This document shows positions 54,532 through 64,000 of a stretch of 64,000 bases of DNA, one piece after another. The notes under the pieces are model-generated. The model was not told where the DNA came from and ran no database searches. It saw nothing but the letters and a program-made list of their open reading frames with translations. The position numbers and the translations under genes are program-made. The DNA is from Echria macrotheca (lineage: Eukaryota > Ascomycota > Sordariomycetes > Sordariales > Schizotheciaceae), in contig MU839828.1 in the NCBI GenBank assembly GCA_030411725.1, positions 3,720,001 to 3,784,000 on the forward strand. The letters are read 5' to 3'. Position 1 is the stretch's first letter; each line of letters opens with the position of its first letter.

Positions 54532-55182
54532 TCTGGCCTGTACACTCTGGTCCACTTATACGCACACCAAAACGGAAGAGACAAATAGTTGGGGATTGTT
54601 GGCTATGTGTTCGACAGCATGTTGTGAGGTGTGTAAGTGAACGAGAAACAAGCTTCCCCGTCATTGGGGTGGCCAGGATAAAGGGGAGGGCGGCTCGCCT
54701 AAAGCAAGAGCGGGAACAACAGCGGGGTTTTATTGCAGCAGCTGCAGTGGTGTATGCTGAGCAAGCCAATAGGGGGCAGGTATAGGAGAACACACTCCCT
54801 AATCAGGCCAAGACTTGGAACTAGCTGCAGAAGAACCAACAAGCGGGGGCGCGGGGGACGTCCCTCGACGGAAGCTGCAGTTTTCTACCTCGCAACAGAT
54901 TGTTACAACCGGCAGCGGCCAACCATCGTTCTTCGCCTCCCTGGCCTGTTGTTTTACTTCACTCTTCAGTCAACAGCCACCCATCTCACTACACAGGTCC
55001 AAAGTTGTAATTATGTCGCTCAGACAGCATAAGGACATCTGACAAACATATCCTTCACTTTATGAACTTGGTCGTTGTTGGGCTCATTGGTATTATTTTT
55101 TCCCATCTCTAAAGTTTGCCTTTCCCATTGCGTTTATCCTCCTAAAATGTTACGTACTTTATTTCAAGACACCGGCAGCGCA
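54532..55182. promoter_or_regulatory. Promoter region of the first UstYa gene
   Basis: No gene. It contains AACAAGCGG at 54838-54846, a word that recurs upstream of the methyltransferase gene (57015-57023). Confidence 0.35.
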
Positions 55183-56770
55183 TCACTGTGCCCGGTCCGG
55201 TTCCCAAGTGAACTCGAGCACTCCCATGGGCGACGCGGGCAACTGCACCACCGACTTGAGTCGGAAGCGGGCGTCCGCCTTGGTCACCAGCTCCTTCCAC
55301 TCATCCATGGTGCGTTCCTTGCTGTTGAACATGGACATCATGGCGATATCCTTACACCTGCAAAGTGATGTCAGTATAAAGTCTGGTATAATGCTCCTCC
55401 GCCACCATCTAGCCGCCACTCCTCTGACTCCATGGAACAGACAGACAATGAATCTAAAACATACCTGATTTGGCGCTCTTCATATAGCGAGGTGGCACCA
55501 GGAGGCGGGATGGTCACGTCGTTGATAACAAGGCGGGCGCCGGGCTTGAGGGCCGCGACAAGCTGACGGAGGATGCGCAGGCAAAAGTCGTCAGACCAGT
55601 CGTGTAGGATCTGGCGGAAGAAGTAGGCATCGGCGCCCTTGACAGGCTGGGGCGTGAAGAAGTCGTGGCCCATGAGCGTGACGCGGCCGGCGCTACGGGA
55701 CGGCAGCCCGGCGCGGGCCTTGTCAATAACATCGGGCAGGTCCTGCACGACGACGCGCAACGACGGGTACTTGTCGGTTAGGGCGACGGCGAAGGTGCCG
55801 GCCGAGCCGCCCACATCAACCACGGTGGCATCCTCACCGTCTTTCTGGGTCATGAGCGCGCCCCAGTCGTAGCTCTCGAGCGCCGCCGTCGGCTCGAACC
55901 CGGGCATGGCCGTGAGCATGCTCATGGAACCGGCAAAGCGCCGCGTACGCTCTGCGTCGTGCTTGAGCGTCTCGAAGAAGGGCAGATCAGTGCCCTCGGC
56001 CAGGTTGTGCGCCGTCTGGTTGGGCGGCCGTCCCCCCTCAGCGGCCGTGGCACCGGAGCCGGGCCACGTGTGCGTCAGCGCCGATACGACTCGGGGTGCT
56101 GACGGCCACATGTCCTCGCAGGCGTTGCCGACGAAGTCGTGCAGCGCCGGCACTGTCGCCATCATGGCCGACACGGCCGAGTGCGCGACATAGCCCGGCC
56201 GCGGCCGCTGCAGGAGGTAATTGGTCGCGGCGTGGTGCAGGAGCCGGGTCATGGCATCCTCGTCGGCACCGCATCGGCGCGCCATCTCGGCCACTTCTAT
56301 CTCCTCGCCCACGGCCAGCTTTGCTGGGATGTTGAAGCGGTACAGGGCATGCAGGCTGCAAAGGTCATACTATAGCACGTATGTAATATTAGAATTTGTC
56401 CTTGTAAGAGGGGAGGAGGTGCGGGAGATAGGGGGCGGGACAGGGAGGAACTCGCTCATGGCCAAGGTCCAGGGGCGGCCGCTGAATAGAGAAAATTACA
56501 CTAGAAGACAGGACATACCGCGTGGCCAACCTGGTTCATGAGCCACCCCATGGGGCCTAGGAGCAGGGCTTGGAGCTCGTCCAAAGCACCGAGAGCGGCC
56601 GCCAACTTTTGTTGGAGATCAGGCGGCAGCGGGAGCTTTGGCGGAGCACCGGGGGAAAACGAAGGACTCGGCAGTCCATTTTCCTGCAAGTACGTCTCGA
56701 CCGAGGTTGTATGCTGCAGGATGGCGGTAGCCAGCTCTACCGTTCGCGGCGGATCCCGCGAAGCAGTCAT
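55183..56770 (-). CDS. Family-2 O-methyltransferase (COMT-like)
   Basis: Exons 56519-56770, 55465-56369 and 55183-55357 (introns 56370-56518 and 55358-55464); 443 residues. A helical dimerisation half with a winged-helix (EEIEVAEMARRCGADEDAMTRLLHHAATNYLL). SAM-binding motif VVDVGGSAGTFAVAL, then VVQDLPDVID, GHDFFTPQPVKGADAYFFRQILHDWSDD with the catalytic-type His, and LKPGARLVINDVTIPP. In exon 3 MMSMFNSKERTMDEWKELVTKAD completes the fold. Transfers methyl from SAM to a hydroxyl, here possibly a Tyr-derived phenol of the RiPP; that link is inference. Cytosolic. Confidence 0.88.
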
Positions 56771-57858
56771 GGCGGACAACCTTTCTTTTCTTGCTTCTTG
56801 ATGATTGGCGCTCAAATAGGGACACCACCCAACCTGCGGGCCTTAACCAGTATTTCTGAACTCCGCATCTCTAATATGTAAGATGGCGGTCTATAAGGCG
56901 GCTAGGTGTTGCTCCGTGCTCGGTGTGTTATTATTCAGCAAGTTCAGTTGTGATATGTCAACCGCCGGGTACCTAAACAGCATCCGCCATGCCGGCTGAC
57001 GTGGCCCGCTAATAAACAAGCGGCCGCGCGCTCTGATGTTAGCTTCTAAACCCACCACGCAATACTAGAGATAAGTTGAATATCCAGAGTCGTGCTTGCT
57101 CCGTCCGAGTTTCGTCCGTCCGCGTATACGGCTTTCACACGGGAGGATCGATAAGACTAGCTGCTGTGTCTCGGCTGCAGCCAAGCAAAAAGCTCCATAG
57201 AAAAGGAATCAGTCTACTGATTCCCTGCATGTCCGAGCGTCAAGGCCGACCTTTGCATTAGTGTAGTGTAGAGTGTTACTGTACAGCCGCGCGGGAGCCG
57301 GCCGACACACCCCTGGCAGGATCTTGTGAGAACCAGGATTCATTCCTGCCCACTTCCCGGCGAAAGTTGAGTGGCTGGTTTTTCCTTGTCCTGGTAGGCA
57401 CCATTGGTGTAGTGCATATAGTAACTGTAACCCCACTCCCGTTGCATCGAAGCATACCTCGTAGTAGGCCTTATACGGGGGTCAACTCTATCTTTTGCCT
57501 TAATAAGCCATTTTCGGGTCTAGAAAATCTGTTAATAATTGTAATGAAAAACTTGGAATACATGTACCATTCTGCTACTTAATTTGGCTGTTATTCAAGT
57601 TTTAGTACTCCAAAGTTGCTAATAATTGTGACGACTTTTCAATCAGACCCACACCCAATTTCCAAAAGATTGCCAGGATTCTAAGGTCAGCACCTTAGAA
57701 TCCTAACTGTGGATATATGCCAGCACGAGTTAGGCCCGGCGAGCCCTGTGCTCGTGACTATAATATCCATTCTTTAAAGTAAGTAAAACCCCATGCGAAG
57801 ATAATTAACAGGTTGAGAAAGAGTTGGCGGGGATTGAAATCACGGCATCATGTTGCTC
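56771..57858. other. Intergenic region with a perfect hairpin
   Basis: Holds the 5' flank of the methyltransferase gene, including AACAAGCGG at 57015-57023, and the hairpin at 57675-57704. No gene is supported. Confidence 0.45.
57675..57704. repeat. Perfect 13-bp inverted repeat (hairpin)
   Basis: AGGATTCTAAGGT at 57675-57687 and its exact reverse complement at 57692-57704, with loop CAGC. It lies about 155 bases beyond the 3' end of the HET gene at 57859. Confidence 0.85.
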
Positions 57859-59811
57859 CTAATACAGAGCCACCTCTCCGTAGGCAAACGGTGCGGCGGC
57901 CCATTTGCCCTGGTCTCGAACGACGAGCGGGCAGACCGAGATGAACTGAAACCCGATCTCGCTTCTCGTCCCGCTTGTTTGGCCCGCAACTATATGTGGC
58001 CGCAAAATGACTGGCTTCGCAAGTCCGTCGAGTATGAAGACCCAATCGAGGCTGAATACTCGGGATCTTGGGTACATGGAATTTTGACACTCAGCTTTCA
58101 AGATTCCATTAGAAATATCCCAGTCCCTGTCTACCGTTCCGACTGATGTGTCATTGCATCGGCAACCGGCTTCATCGTGAAGGAGAGTCTGGAGGAGCAA
58201 AACGGTCATTATGCTCCTCGGCGCACAGTAGACGTCGGAAAAGTCGTCGAAAAACCAAGACTGGCGAGGAAAGTTTTCTCCCAGGCCGGTGGTAATGCGG
58301 GCCCTTTTCACGGCACACTTGGGTAGCGGCAAAAAAGAACCCAATGGTTCACTTTTATGTGGTGCCACCCTAGCAAGAGCACAACCTCTCAAGACCAACA
58401 GATTGCTGAAGTCGTGAATAGATTGTAGCATCGGCGGGGTAGAGGCACGTCCGGTATAGTAAGCCTCCTCAATTTGGCCAGGGATTTCGGGGGTTGGTAA
58501 GCGATGGGCTTGTTTGCGCCAGTCGCACACCCATGAAGGGAGATTTATATCTGGTTCGAGCGGAGCCGTCGGGATTGCACTTTCCTTTGAAGGAGACGGG
58601 GGTTCCCGGAGAAGATTGGGAAGGCTAACCCAAAGACCCCCATCCAGCGAGGTGCGTGGGTCGCGAACAGGTAGATTGATACCGACTCCTCTGGCGAAGT
58701 TGAGGAATTCCAGGCTTCTCTCGCTGTTGATGTATATCCTGACGAAACGGATGAAGGTGCACCTCACATCCAGCGAGTAATCTGGCGTGAGCTGCATGTA
58801 CAAAGAAGAAGTCAAGTGTGGGCTGATAAAGGCGTAGATTTTGTCTCGGGGATCGGTGGCGTCCCTCGGCCAGCAGTCGACAAGGAGGCGCATCAGCGGC
58901 TGCTTGGACGGATCGCCTTTGGGTTGCGAGGTCTGTGCCGTGTCATGAAACCCGCTTCGTGGTCGCGCGAGCGTGGACGAAAACATTGATGATTGGTTTC
59001 GTAGAAAGTCTCGAAGCGGGTCAAAGACAAACAAGAATGTTCCTTGTTGGCTAAAACGGTCAAGGGCGTAAACAAAGTCCTTCCATGGCATGAACCGGTC
59101 GCCGCACATGAGATCAGCTTCGGACGCGAGACGGATCTCCTGGAAGGTCTGGGCGGTTCGGAATATCAGCGACCGAAGTAAATGGGCTGGGAAGGCCTTG
59201 CGAGCCGCCGCACCTACCCACGCTCTTTGAAACCATGGACGACCAAGAAGATCATCGAGCCCAAGCGATAAGTTGTTGGTCACCCCCTCCATAAACAAGT
59301 CCAGCTCAGCCTCGAAATCCGGATTATCGAGATCTTCTCTGGCAAAGCTCTCGAGCAAGTCCCAGAATCGTCCCCCTCCGCGGAGGGCGGGTCCCAACCA
59401 AACAAGAACTCGACTTGCCGACCGGAAAATGTCGCCCATCATGGAGACCTGGTGATTCCTCTCGCCGAGGTCGTCTTGGGTGATGCATATGGCATCGGCC
59501 CAGAGTCGCATTGATGGATGTGCTTTCCATATTGTCGAGAGCGCCTGTTCGAGGTTTACGGTGACGTGACATGTCGTGGAGTCGCAGAGAAGAGGTCGTG
59601 TGACGGTTTTGTCGCCCCAGACGTAGGAAAGAGCGACATAGGGTGGGGCGCTGCCCTGTCTGATATCTGCGAGCCTCACCCTTTGAGTGTGGCAAGCCAA
59701 AATGCCGGCTTCCGTCGATTGGGATGGGTCATATTCCAGCACGCGAATTTCATCTCCTTCTAGGGGTATCCGTATTGCTGCCATTTTGCGGGAAACATAG
59801 AAACAATGCAT
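57859..59811 (-). CDS. HET-domain protein embedded in the cluster
   Basis: Best read as two exons, 59218-59811 and 57859-59148, with a 69-nt in-frame intron; 627 residues (650 if unspliced). The HET domain has PPYVALSYVWGDKTVTRPLL, LEQALSTIW, MRLWADAICITQDDLGERNHQV, FRSASRVLVWLG, then RPWFQRAW joined by splicing to TFQEIRLASEADLMCGDR, which restores the conserved RxWxxQE motif; unspliced, that motif is interrupted. The rest is the usual helical C-terminal region (WPRDATDPRDKIYAFI). A cell-death/self-recognition family. An ATG at 59784 is an alternative start. Its location between methyltransferase and precursor genes is unusual. Confidence 0.85.
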   Translation of the reverse strand: MHCFYVSRKMAAIRIPLEGDEIRVLEYDPSQSTEAGILACHTQRVRLADIRQGSAPPYVALSYVWGDKTVTRPLLCDSTTCHVTVNLEQALSTIWKAHPSMRLWADAICITQDDLGERNHQVSMMGDIFRSASRVLVWLGPALRGGGRFWDLLESFAREDLDNPDFEAELDLFMEGVTNNLSLGLDDLLGRPWFQRAWVGAAARKAFPAHLLRSLIFRTAQTFQEIRLASEADLMCGDRFMPWKDFVYALDRFSQQGTFLFVFDPLRDFLRNQSSMFSSTLARPRSGFHDTAQTSQPKGDPSKQPLMRLLVDCWPRDATDPRDKIYAFISPHLTSSLYMQLTPDYSLDVRCTFIRFVRIYINSERSLEFLNFARGVGINLPVRDPRTSLDGGLWVSLPNLLREPPSPSKESAIPTAPLEPDINLPSWVCDWRKQAHRLPTPEIPGQIEEAYYTGRASTPPMLQSIHDFSNLLVLRGCALARVAPHKSEPLGSFLPLPKCAVKRARITTGLGENFPRQSWFFDDFSDVYCAPRSIMTVLLLQTLLHDEAGCRCNDTSVGTVDRDWDISNGILKAECQNSMYPRSRVFSLDWVFILDGLAKPVILRPHIVAGQTSGTRSEIGFQFISVCPLVVRDQGKWAAAPFAYGEVALY

Positions 59812-60789
59812 GCGTGAATTGATGACCTTCCATGGCTGCCTAGTTAAAACCTAATCCTGTCGTTAGGCAGTTGTCACGTTATCAACTTGGCTGTTGGACC
59901 TGAAAAAGAACTGATAAGATAAGAATTGTTCGACACGTGATCTGACTTACAGAAGGAATTTGTCGCTTCGAGTTCGGCCAGAAAGCGCCCCGGAGCGTTA
60001 GCGTAGGGCTGCGTTGACTCGCCGAACGAAGCCACCGTCTTTGACGACCCGTATAAAGGGTAATGTTACGTAGTACGTTTTCCTAATAGTAATAGCGCGA
60101 TTAAATAGCTCAATTTATTATTTATCTTATTTTTTCACAGTTAGGTATATGTTTTACTTGTTGCTTAAATGCACCCCCTTTTGCCTCGCTTGGTCCGTGC
60201 GCCGCGTTAAGATTTTGGCTAGGTAATCAGAGCTTACCCCTTAAAATTATCCATTTTGCCTTCTGTGTGCGGCTTGCTTCCTGTAAAATTCATGCTGACT
60301 TAGGGAAAAAAGCAAACCTCGACACAGAATTCTCTCAGGCCCCCTGTAGGCCCCAATTTGGTAGCAAGGTAAGAAGAAGGATAAACTATGGGAGCGCTTA
60401 CTCGCAGGCAAGACTAGAGCAGTTCCACGGCCGTCATTGTTACATTCCGGACCTACAGGACTTTCGGCGGCTCGGCCTGGGCCTGCATTCGTTTAGCAGC
60501 TAGCTCCCTGCATTGATTGGAATAACTTCTCCGGAGACGTAGTTGATACGAAGCCTATAAATCCCGCAGACTAGACTAGAGGGATATATGTACATGCAAT
60601 GCGAGTTCACAGGACCAAGAGCCAAGGCTGAAAGGGGCTGCGCAATGTGGTGTCCTATCAAGAGATGTAATCACGACGGCTTCTGAGAATTGACGGCCCA
60701 GCCCCCAAACTTGGCACCCGTTTTGCCCTGATGTTCACTCCCCTCACACCGCGCTCCCTCCACTGACTCAAGGGTACTCGTGGCGGCCT
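59812..60789. other. Intergenic region, partly AT-rich
   Basis: 60060-60165 is AT-rich (TAATAG/TTTATT words). No supported gene up to the 3' end of the precursor gene. Confidence 0.45.
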
Positions 60790-61031
60790 TTAGTCATCTG
60801 TGTACAGATCCGGGTAGATGATCTCTGCATCCGCATCTGGCTCCGGATAGACGATGGTGTCGTCGACGTCTGGTTCGGGGTAGACGATGATATCATCCAC
60901 GTCCGCTTTTTGGTAATTCTCAGCAGGGAAATATCAACACAACACAAAGTGCACTCGCCTTTGGGGATGAGGACGGGGCTTGCAAGCACGCTCATGGCGG
61001 CAGCGAGGATGAGGAGGACGGCGCTCTTCAT
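60790..61031 (-). CDS. Candidate RiPP precursor peptide with repeated Tyr-Pro cores
   Basis: Exon 1 is 60959-61031, exon 2 is 60790-60905; the intron 60906-60958 would be GC-AG (AAAG/GCGAGT ... AAAAAG/CG), phase 1. The product is 62 residues. Residues 1-18 are a signal peptide (MKSAVLLILAAAMSVLAS). The rest consists of three repeat units: DVDDIIVYPEP, DVDDTIVYPEP and a diverged DADAEIIYPDL, then YTDD. A signal peptide plus tandem short cores each with one Tyr is the architecture of dikaritin precursors (UstA, PhomA type). Unlike UstA there are no Lys-Arg sites between repeats; the units are separated by acidic runs. It is transcribed divergently from a UstYa gene, with methyltransferase and another UstYa nearby. 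No homologue recognised. Confidence 0.7.
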
Positions 61032-61701
61032 GGTGATATGAGTGTATATGGATACAAGGGAGAGACAAATATCTTGAAGTCTGGACGCAGAACGTTAGGG
61101 GCGCCTGACAGACTGACTAGGTGAGAAATGGGAGATCCGACAAAGAAAGCGGCCACTCGGTGATCGAACCGTCCTCTTATATACCTGCCGCGTAAAAGTT
61201 TACCACGGCACCGATTCGGCGTCCCATTGCGATATTGTGCTGTTTGAAGTGTCTGACTGCCACCAGCTGCCAGTCTTGTCTCCATTTCTGCCTGCCCGCT
61301 CTGCATGAGAAGTAGCGCCGAGCCCCCGATGCAGCACTATGTATGCACTTGGTCAGTTGATTGGTTGTCTGTTGGTATCGCGACTCGCATGTAAACACTA
61401 ACCTTGTTTCGTATTCGGGATCCTGCAAACAAGTACCTTACATGACAGGGTTTTTCCAGAGAATTACCACCTTCAGATGCGCGAGGGGAAGGCGGAATGA
61501 TGCAGATCCAGGCCTAATCGGACAAGTCCCCCAACTATCTCTTCTTGGCCATCTCCATCCCATCCCGCCTTTGCACTGGACATCAACTCCTCCCTAGCTC
61601 ATACTGTTTTGTTAGCCCTCCCCAGAAGGGCCCTCTCCGCCAGAATCTTCTCACCCTTCTTTGAATTTTGAAGTGAACCAGCAACATCACCAAGTCACAG
61701 C
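61032..61701. promoter_or_regulatory. Shared divergent promoter of precursor and second UstYa gene
   Basis: 670 bases between the two divergent start codons. On the precursor side there are TATATA-type bases at 61179-61184 and AAGCGGCC at 61148-61155. The latter eight bases are shared with the methyltransferase upstream region (57018-57025). Confidence 0.45.
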
Positions 61702-62656
61702 ATGGCTACTATTGAAAACGAGCCGCTCCTCGAGAACCAGTATCACAACGGCGAGGAGAGCAGCGAGAAGAGCTCCGGCGAGCACCGGTACCAGCCACAG
61801 AAGCCGAATAGGCCGTCACGTCGGTGGTGGCTATATGCCGGTCTCGTCCAGCTCCTTCTCATATCGTGCTACACCGCCGGCTCTTATTATGTGATCCGGG
61901 CGACAATCGACACGGACTCGGTTCCGGACATCCACGGTCAGTTGGGCTCCCACTTATGTTGCCAACAGATGATATTCACGAGATTCTAACTCGCAAACAG
62001 CCTTCGCCGGACTGGCCGTCAAGTACAAGTTCCGGCTGTACGACAACTTCATCAACAGCCCATACGGGGGGGAACCGACGGCAGAGAGCGACGCCGCGTG
62101 GCACACACTGTTAAACAACATGAGCGTGCGAGTGACGGCCGAGGAGCTGGCAGCACATGGGCAGACGTCGGTGGCACTGCCTCGGGGCGGCTACCTGGCG
62201 TGGCTGGGCGTGTTCCACGAGCTGCACTGTGTCAAGATGCTGCGGCAGTGGAGCTGGCGGGAGCACTACTTCCCCAACATGACGGCGCACGAGCACATGC
62301 ACCAGATGGTGCACATCGACCACTGCCTCGACTGGCTGCGCAACGCTGCCATCTGCCGCGCCGACACGAGCGCCCTCGCCGTCTTCAAGTGGGATCCCCG
62401 GATGCCGCACCCCATGCTCAACACGCACCGCGTCCCTCATCGGTGTGTTGACTGGGACGCCCTCATGGACTCGCACGCTGACCGCGTCGTGCCCCATGAC
62501 GAGGTGGCCAATCTCGAGAACCCGCTGATGCGGGCTGCCAACGAGGCCGAGAGCGCAGACGGCAAGGGAAAGCAACAGGACCAGAACGGGCACGGGAACG
62601 GCCATGGACACGAGCATAGGAAGAACAATCCAGATGTTGAAGTTGAGGTAGAGTGA
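61702..62656 (+). CDS. UstYa-family (DUF3328) oxidase, second copy
   Basis: Exons 61702-61936 and 62001-62656 (intron GTCAGT ... ACAG, phase 1); 296 residues. A polar cytosolic N-terminus (ENEPLLENQYHNGEE), one membrane helix (WWLYAGLVQLLLISCYTAGSYYV), then the DUF3328 region: FRLYDNFINSPYGGEP, AAWHTLLNNMSVRVTAEEL, and the two motifs FHELHCVKMLR (HxxHC) and HIDHCLDWLRNAAICRAD, followed by HRCVDWDAL. Both His/Cys motifs are intact. The tail is charged and His-rich. Pairs of UstYa proteins (a and b) are typical of dikaritin pathways, which supports the cluster reading. About 16-20 kDa of luminal domain. Confidence 0.9.
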
Positions 62657-62792
62657 TAGCCATGTTTGATAGAGTAATAGTTTTCATGGATGATCCCCGA
62701 GATCCCTCCGATGATGAACGATCGACGGGTAGAACCAGAGAAAGCATCCCAGAATCACTAAGACATGCTATCCCATAAACCTCCCCCAGAAC

Positions 62793-64000
62793 CTATACCT
62801 CCAACGGCAACTTAAACAACCGAATCGCATTCCCCCTAGCAACAGCCTCCTTCTGCTCCCCGGGCAAATCCACGCTCTCCCACCACGCCTGCGCCTCCTC
62901 GATCGTGTCATACGGATAATCTGTTTTGAGTCAGCAACCGCCCAGATCCTCCTCACAAGATGGATAGTAAATAAGGTAGGTACCGATCGAGTATAAACAC
63001 CTCTCCACACCGATCTGCTTGATACAAAACTTGAGGCCCTCGGTGTTGAAGTTGCCCGAGGTCGTGATGGACACGTTGTGGGTGAAGTAGTAGGTGTAGT
63101 CGTGCTTGCTGGGGCGCGAGGCCTTTTTGACGGGTTTGTTGTACCAGTGGTCGGCGCGCCAGAGGTTGAACGGGATTCTGCTATCGTCAGTCTATGTGTT
63201 TCCATTCTCTTTATTTGTCTTGGTCATTTTTGTCCTTTGAGTTTCCTTTCGGCTGTAGTCTCGAAAGAACCCATATCCTCCGAAAGATACCTAGGAACGC
63301 AGGGTGTGTGTGCGTGTACAGGGAAGGGAACAGAACAGAAAGAAAAGGGGCACATACCCCTCCCCAAGATGCCCAGCAACCAACTGCACCCCGGGAAACT
63401 CATCAAACACACCACTCGAGCAAATAGCATAGATATGCATGCTCAGATCCAAGTGAAACTGCACCGCCGCACCCAAAATCTGCTTCCGGTCGCCGTACAT
63501 AGTCCCCGGCCTCAGGTCCGCCGCAGTCGGATACCGCGGGTGCATGTACACCGGCACGCCGAGCTCCTCGACGGCCCCCCAGAACGGGCGGTACTCGGCC
63601 GCGTCGTAGTACTTCTTCACCTCCCTTCCATCCTCTCCCAACACAATCTGGTAGTCATTCACCATGACCCCGTACATACCCAGCTCCTTCACCGCGCGCC
63701 GGGCCTCCTCGGCCGCGTCGACGGCGTTGTGCATCGACACGGACGCGAACCCGCCGAACCGGGATGGGTTCTTGGATACCTCGGCAGCGAGCCAGTCGTT
63801 CGCGTCAGCGGCGAGTTTTTTCGCCTTGGCCGGGTCCGGCTCGCCCTGGGCGCCTGGCGAGGTTAGAGACAAAAGCATGAACTCGACGCCGGTGGCGTCC
63901 ATGCGCGCGAGCCGGTCGCCGTGGATGTCCATCAAAGCCTGGGTGTGGCCGTGCGGGACGGCTTTGGCGGGGTCTTGCGTCTGGGACGGGTTGAAGAGCG
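62793..64000 (-). CDS. Amidohydrolase-2/ACMSD-like decarboxylase (5' end beyond window)
   Basis: Exons visible: 63358 to beyond 64000, 62984-63180 and 62793-62920 (introns 63181-63357 and 62921-62983). A metal-dependent non-oxidative decarboxylase of the 2,3-dihydroxybenzoate/gamma-resorcylate type. Seen in order: RLARMDATGVEFMLLSLTSPG, FGGFASVSMHNAVDAAEEARRAV, VPVYMHPRYP with the metal/substrate His, SGVFDEFPGVQLVAGHLGEG, FNLWRADHW, then across the last junction CLYSIDYPYDT with the conserved metal Asp. Ends LPLEV. Acts on aromatic carboxylates by family. It sits 137 bases downstream of the convergent UstYa gene and may or may not belong to that pathway. Confidence 0.88.

Noticed and set aside
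63078..63866. Plus-strand frame of 262 codons
   Set aside because: Antisense to the decarboxylase exons and crosses its intron; no domain.

Overview
This window is nuclear DNA from a filamentous ascomycete (Pezizomycotina, probably Sordariomycetes; I cannot name the species). The evidence is the gene families (HAK potassium transporter, HET-domain proteins, a lipase-NACHT NLR, UstYa-type oxidases, GMC oxidase, many small secreted Cys-rich proteins), the 40-100 nt GT-AG introns with CTAAC-like branch sites, a eukaryotic initiator tRNA-Met, and one segment with the C-to-T footprint of repeat-induced point mutation (RIP). Gene models below were assembled by eye from reading frames and splice signals.

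Layout. 0-13.4 kb: 5' part of a HAK transporter, a long gene-poor stretch with a decayed membrane-protein gene, a secreted peptidoglycan-binding-like protein, a TIGR02452/PARG-like protein, a secreted NTF2-like protein, a CYP7/8-like P450, a GH55 relic and a Tri14-like secreted beta-propeller. 14.4-19.2 kb is a decay zone: a broken Cys-rich secreted protein gene, a RIP-mutated propeller pseudogene, a Cys-rich secreted protein with an unresolved splice, a 625-bp inverted-repeat element (MITE-like) and a HET pseudogene. 20-30.7 kb: a lipase-NACHT NLR, a class I alpha-mannosidase, a Mid2-like surface protein, a Cys-rich secreted protein and a polytopic membrane protein. 31-50 kb: GMC oxidase, Ser/Thr-rich wall protein, BBE-type FAD oxidase, initiator tRNA-Met, two membrane proteins, a secreted beta-lactamase-like hydrolase, a Zn2Cys6 factor, a HET protein and a second P450.

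52-64 kb is the most interesting part. A tRNA-Trp gene is interrupted in its D-loop by a 56-nt insert with spliceosomal intron signals. Next to it lies what looks like an undescribed dikaritin/ustiloxin-type RiPP cluster: two UstYa-family (DUF3328) oxidases, a family-2 O-methyltransferase, a tiny secreted precursor with repeated Tyr-Pro cores (about 62 aa, divergently transcribed from one UstYa gene), an ACMSD-like decarboxylase at the edge, and a HET-domain gene embedded between them. The P450 at 48.4-50.1 kb could belong to it. In the proposed logic, the precursor enters the secretory route, UstYa oxidases cyclise its Tyr-containing cores and the methyltransferase decorates the product. This is inference from family composition and synteny; no product is known.
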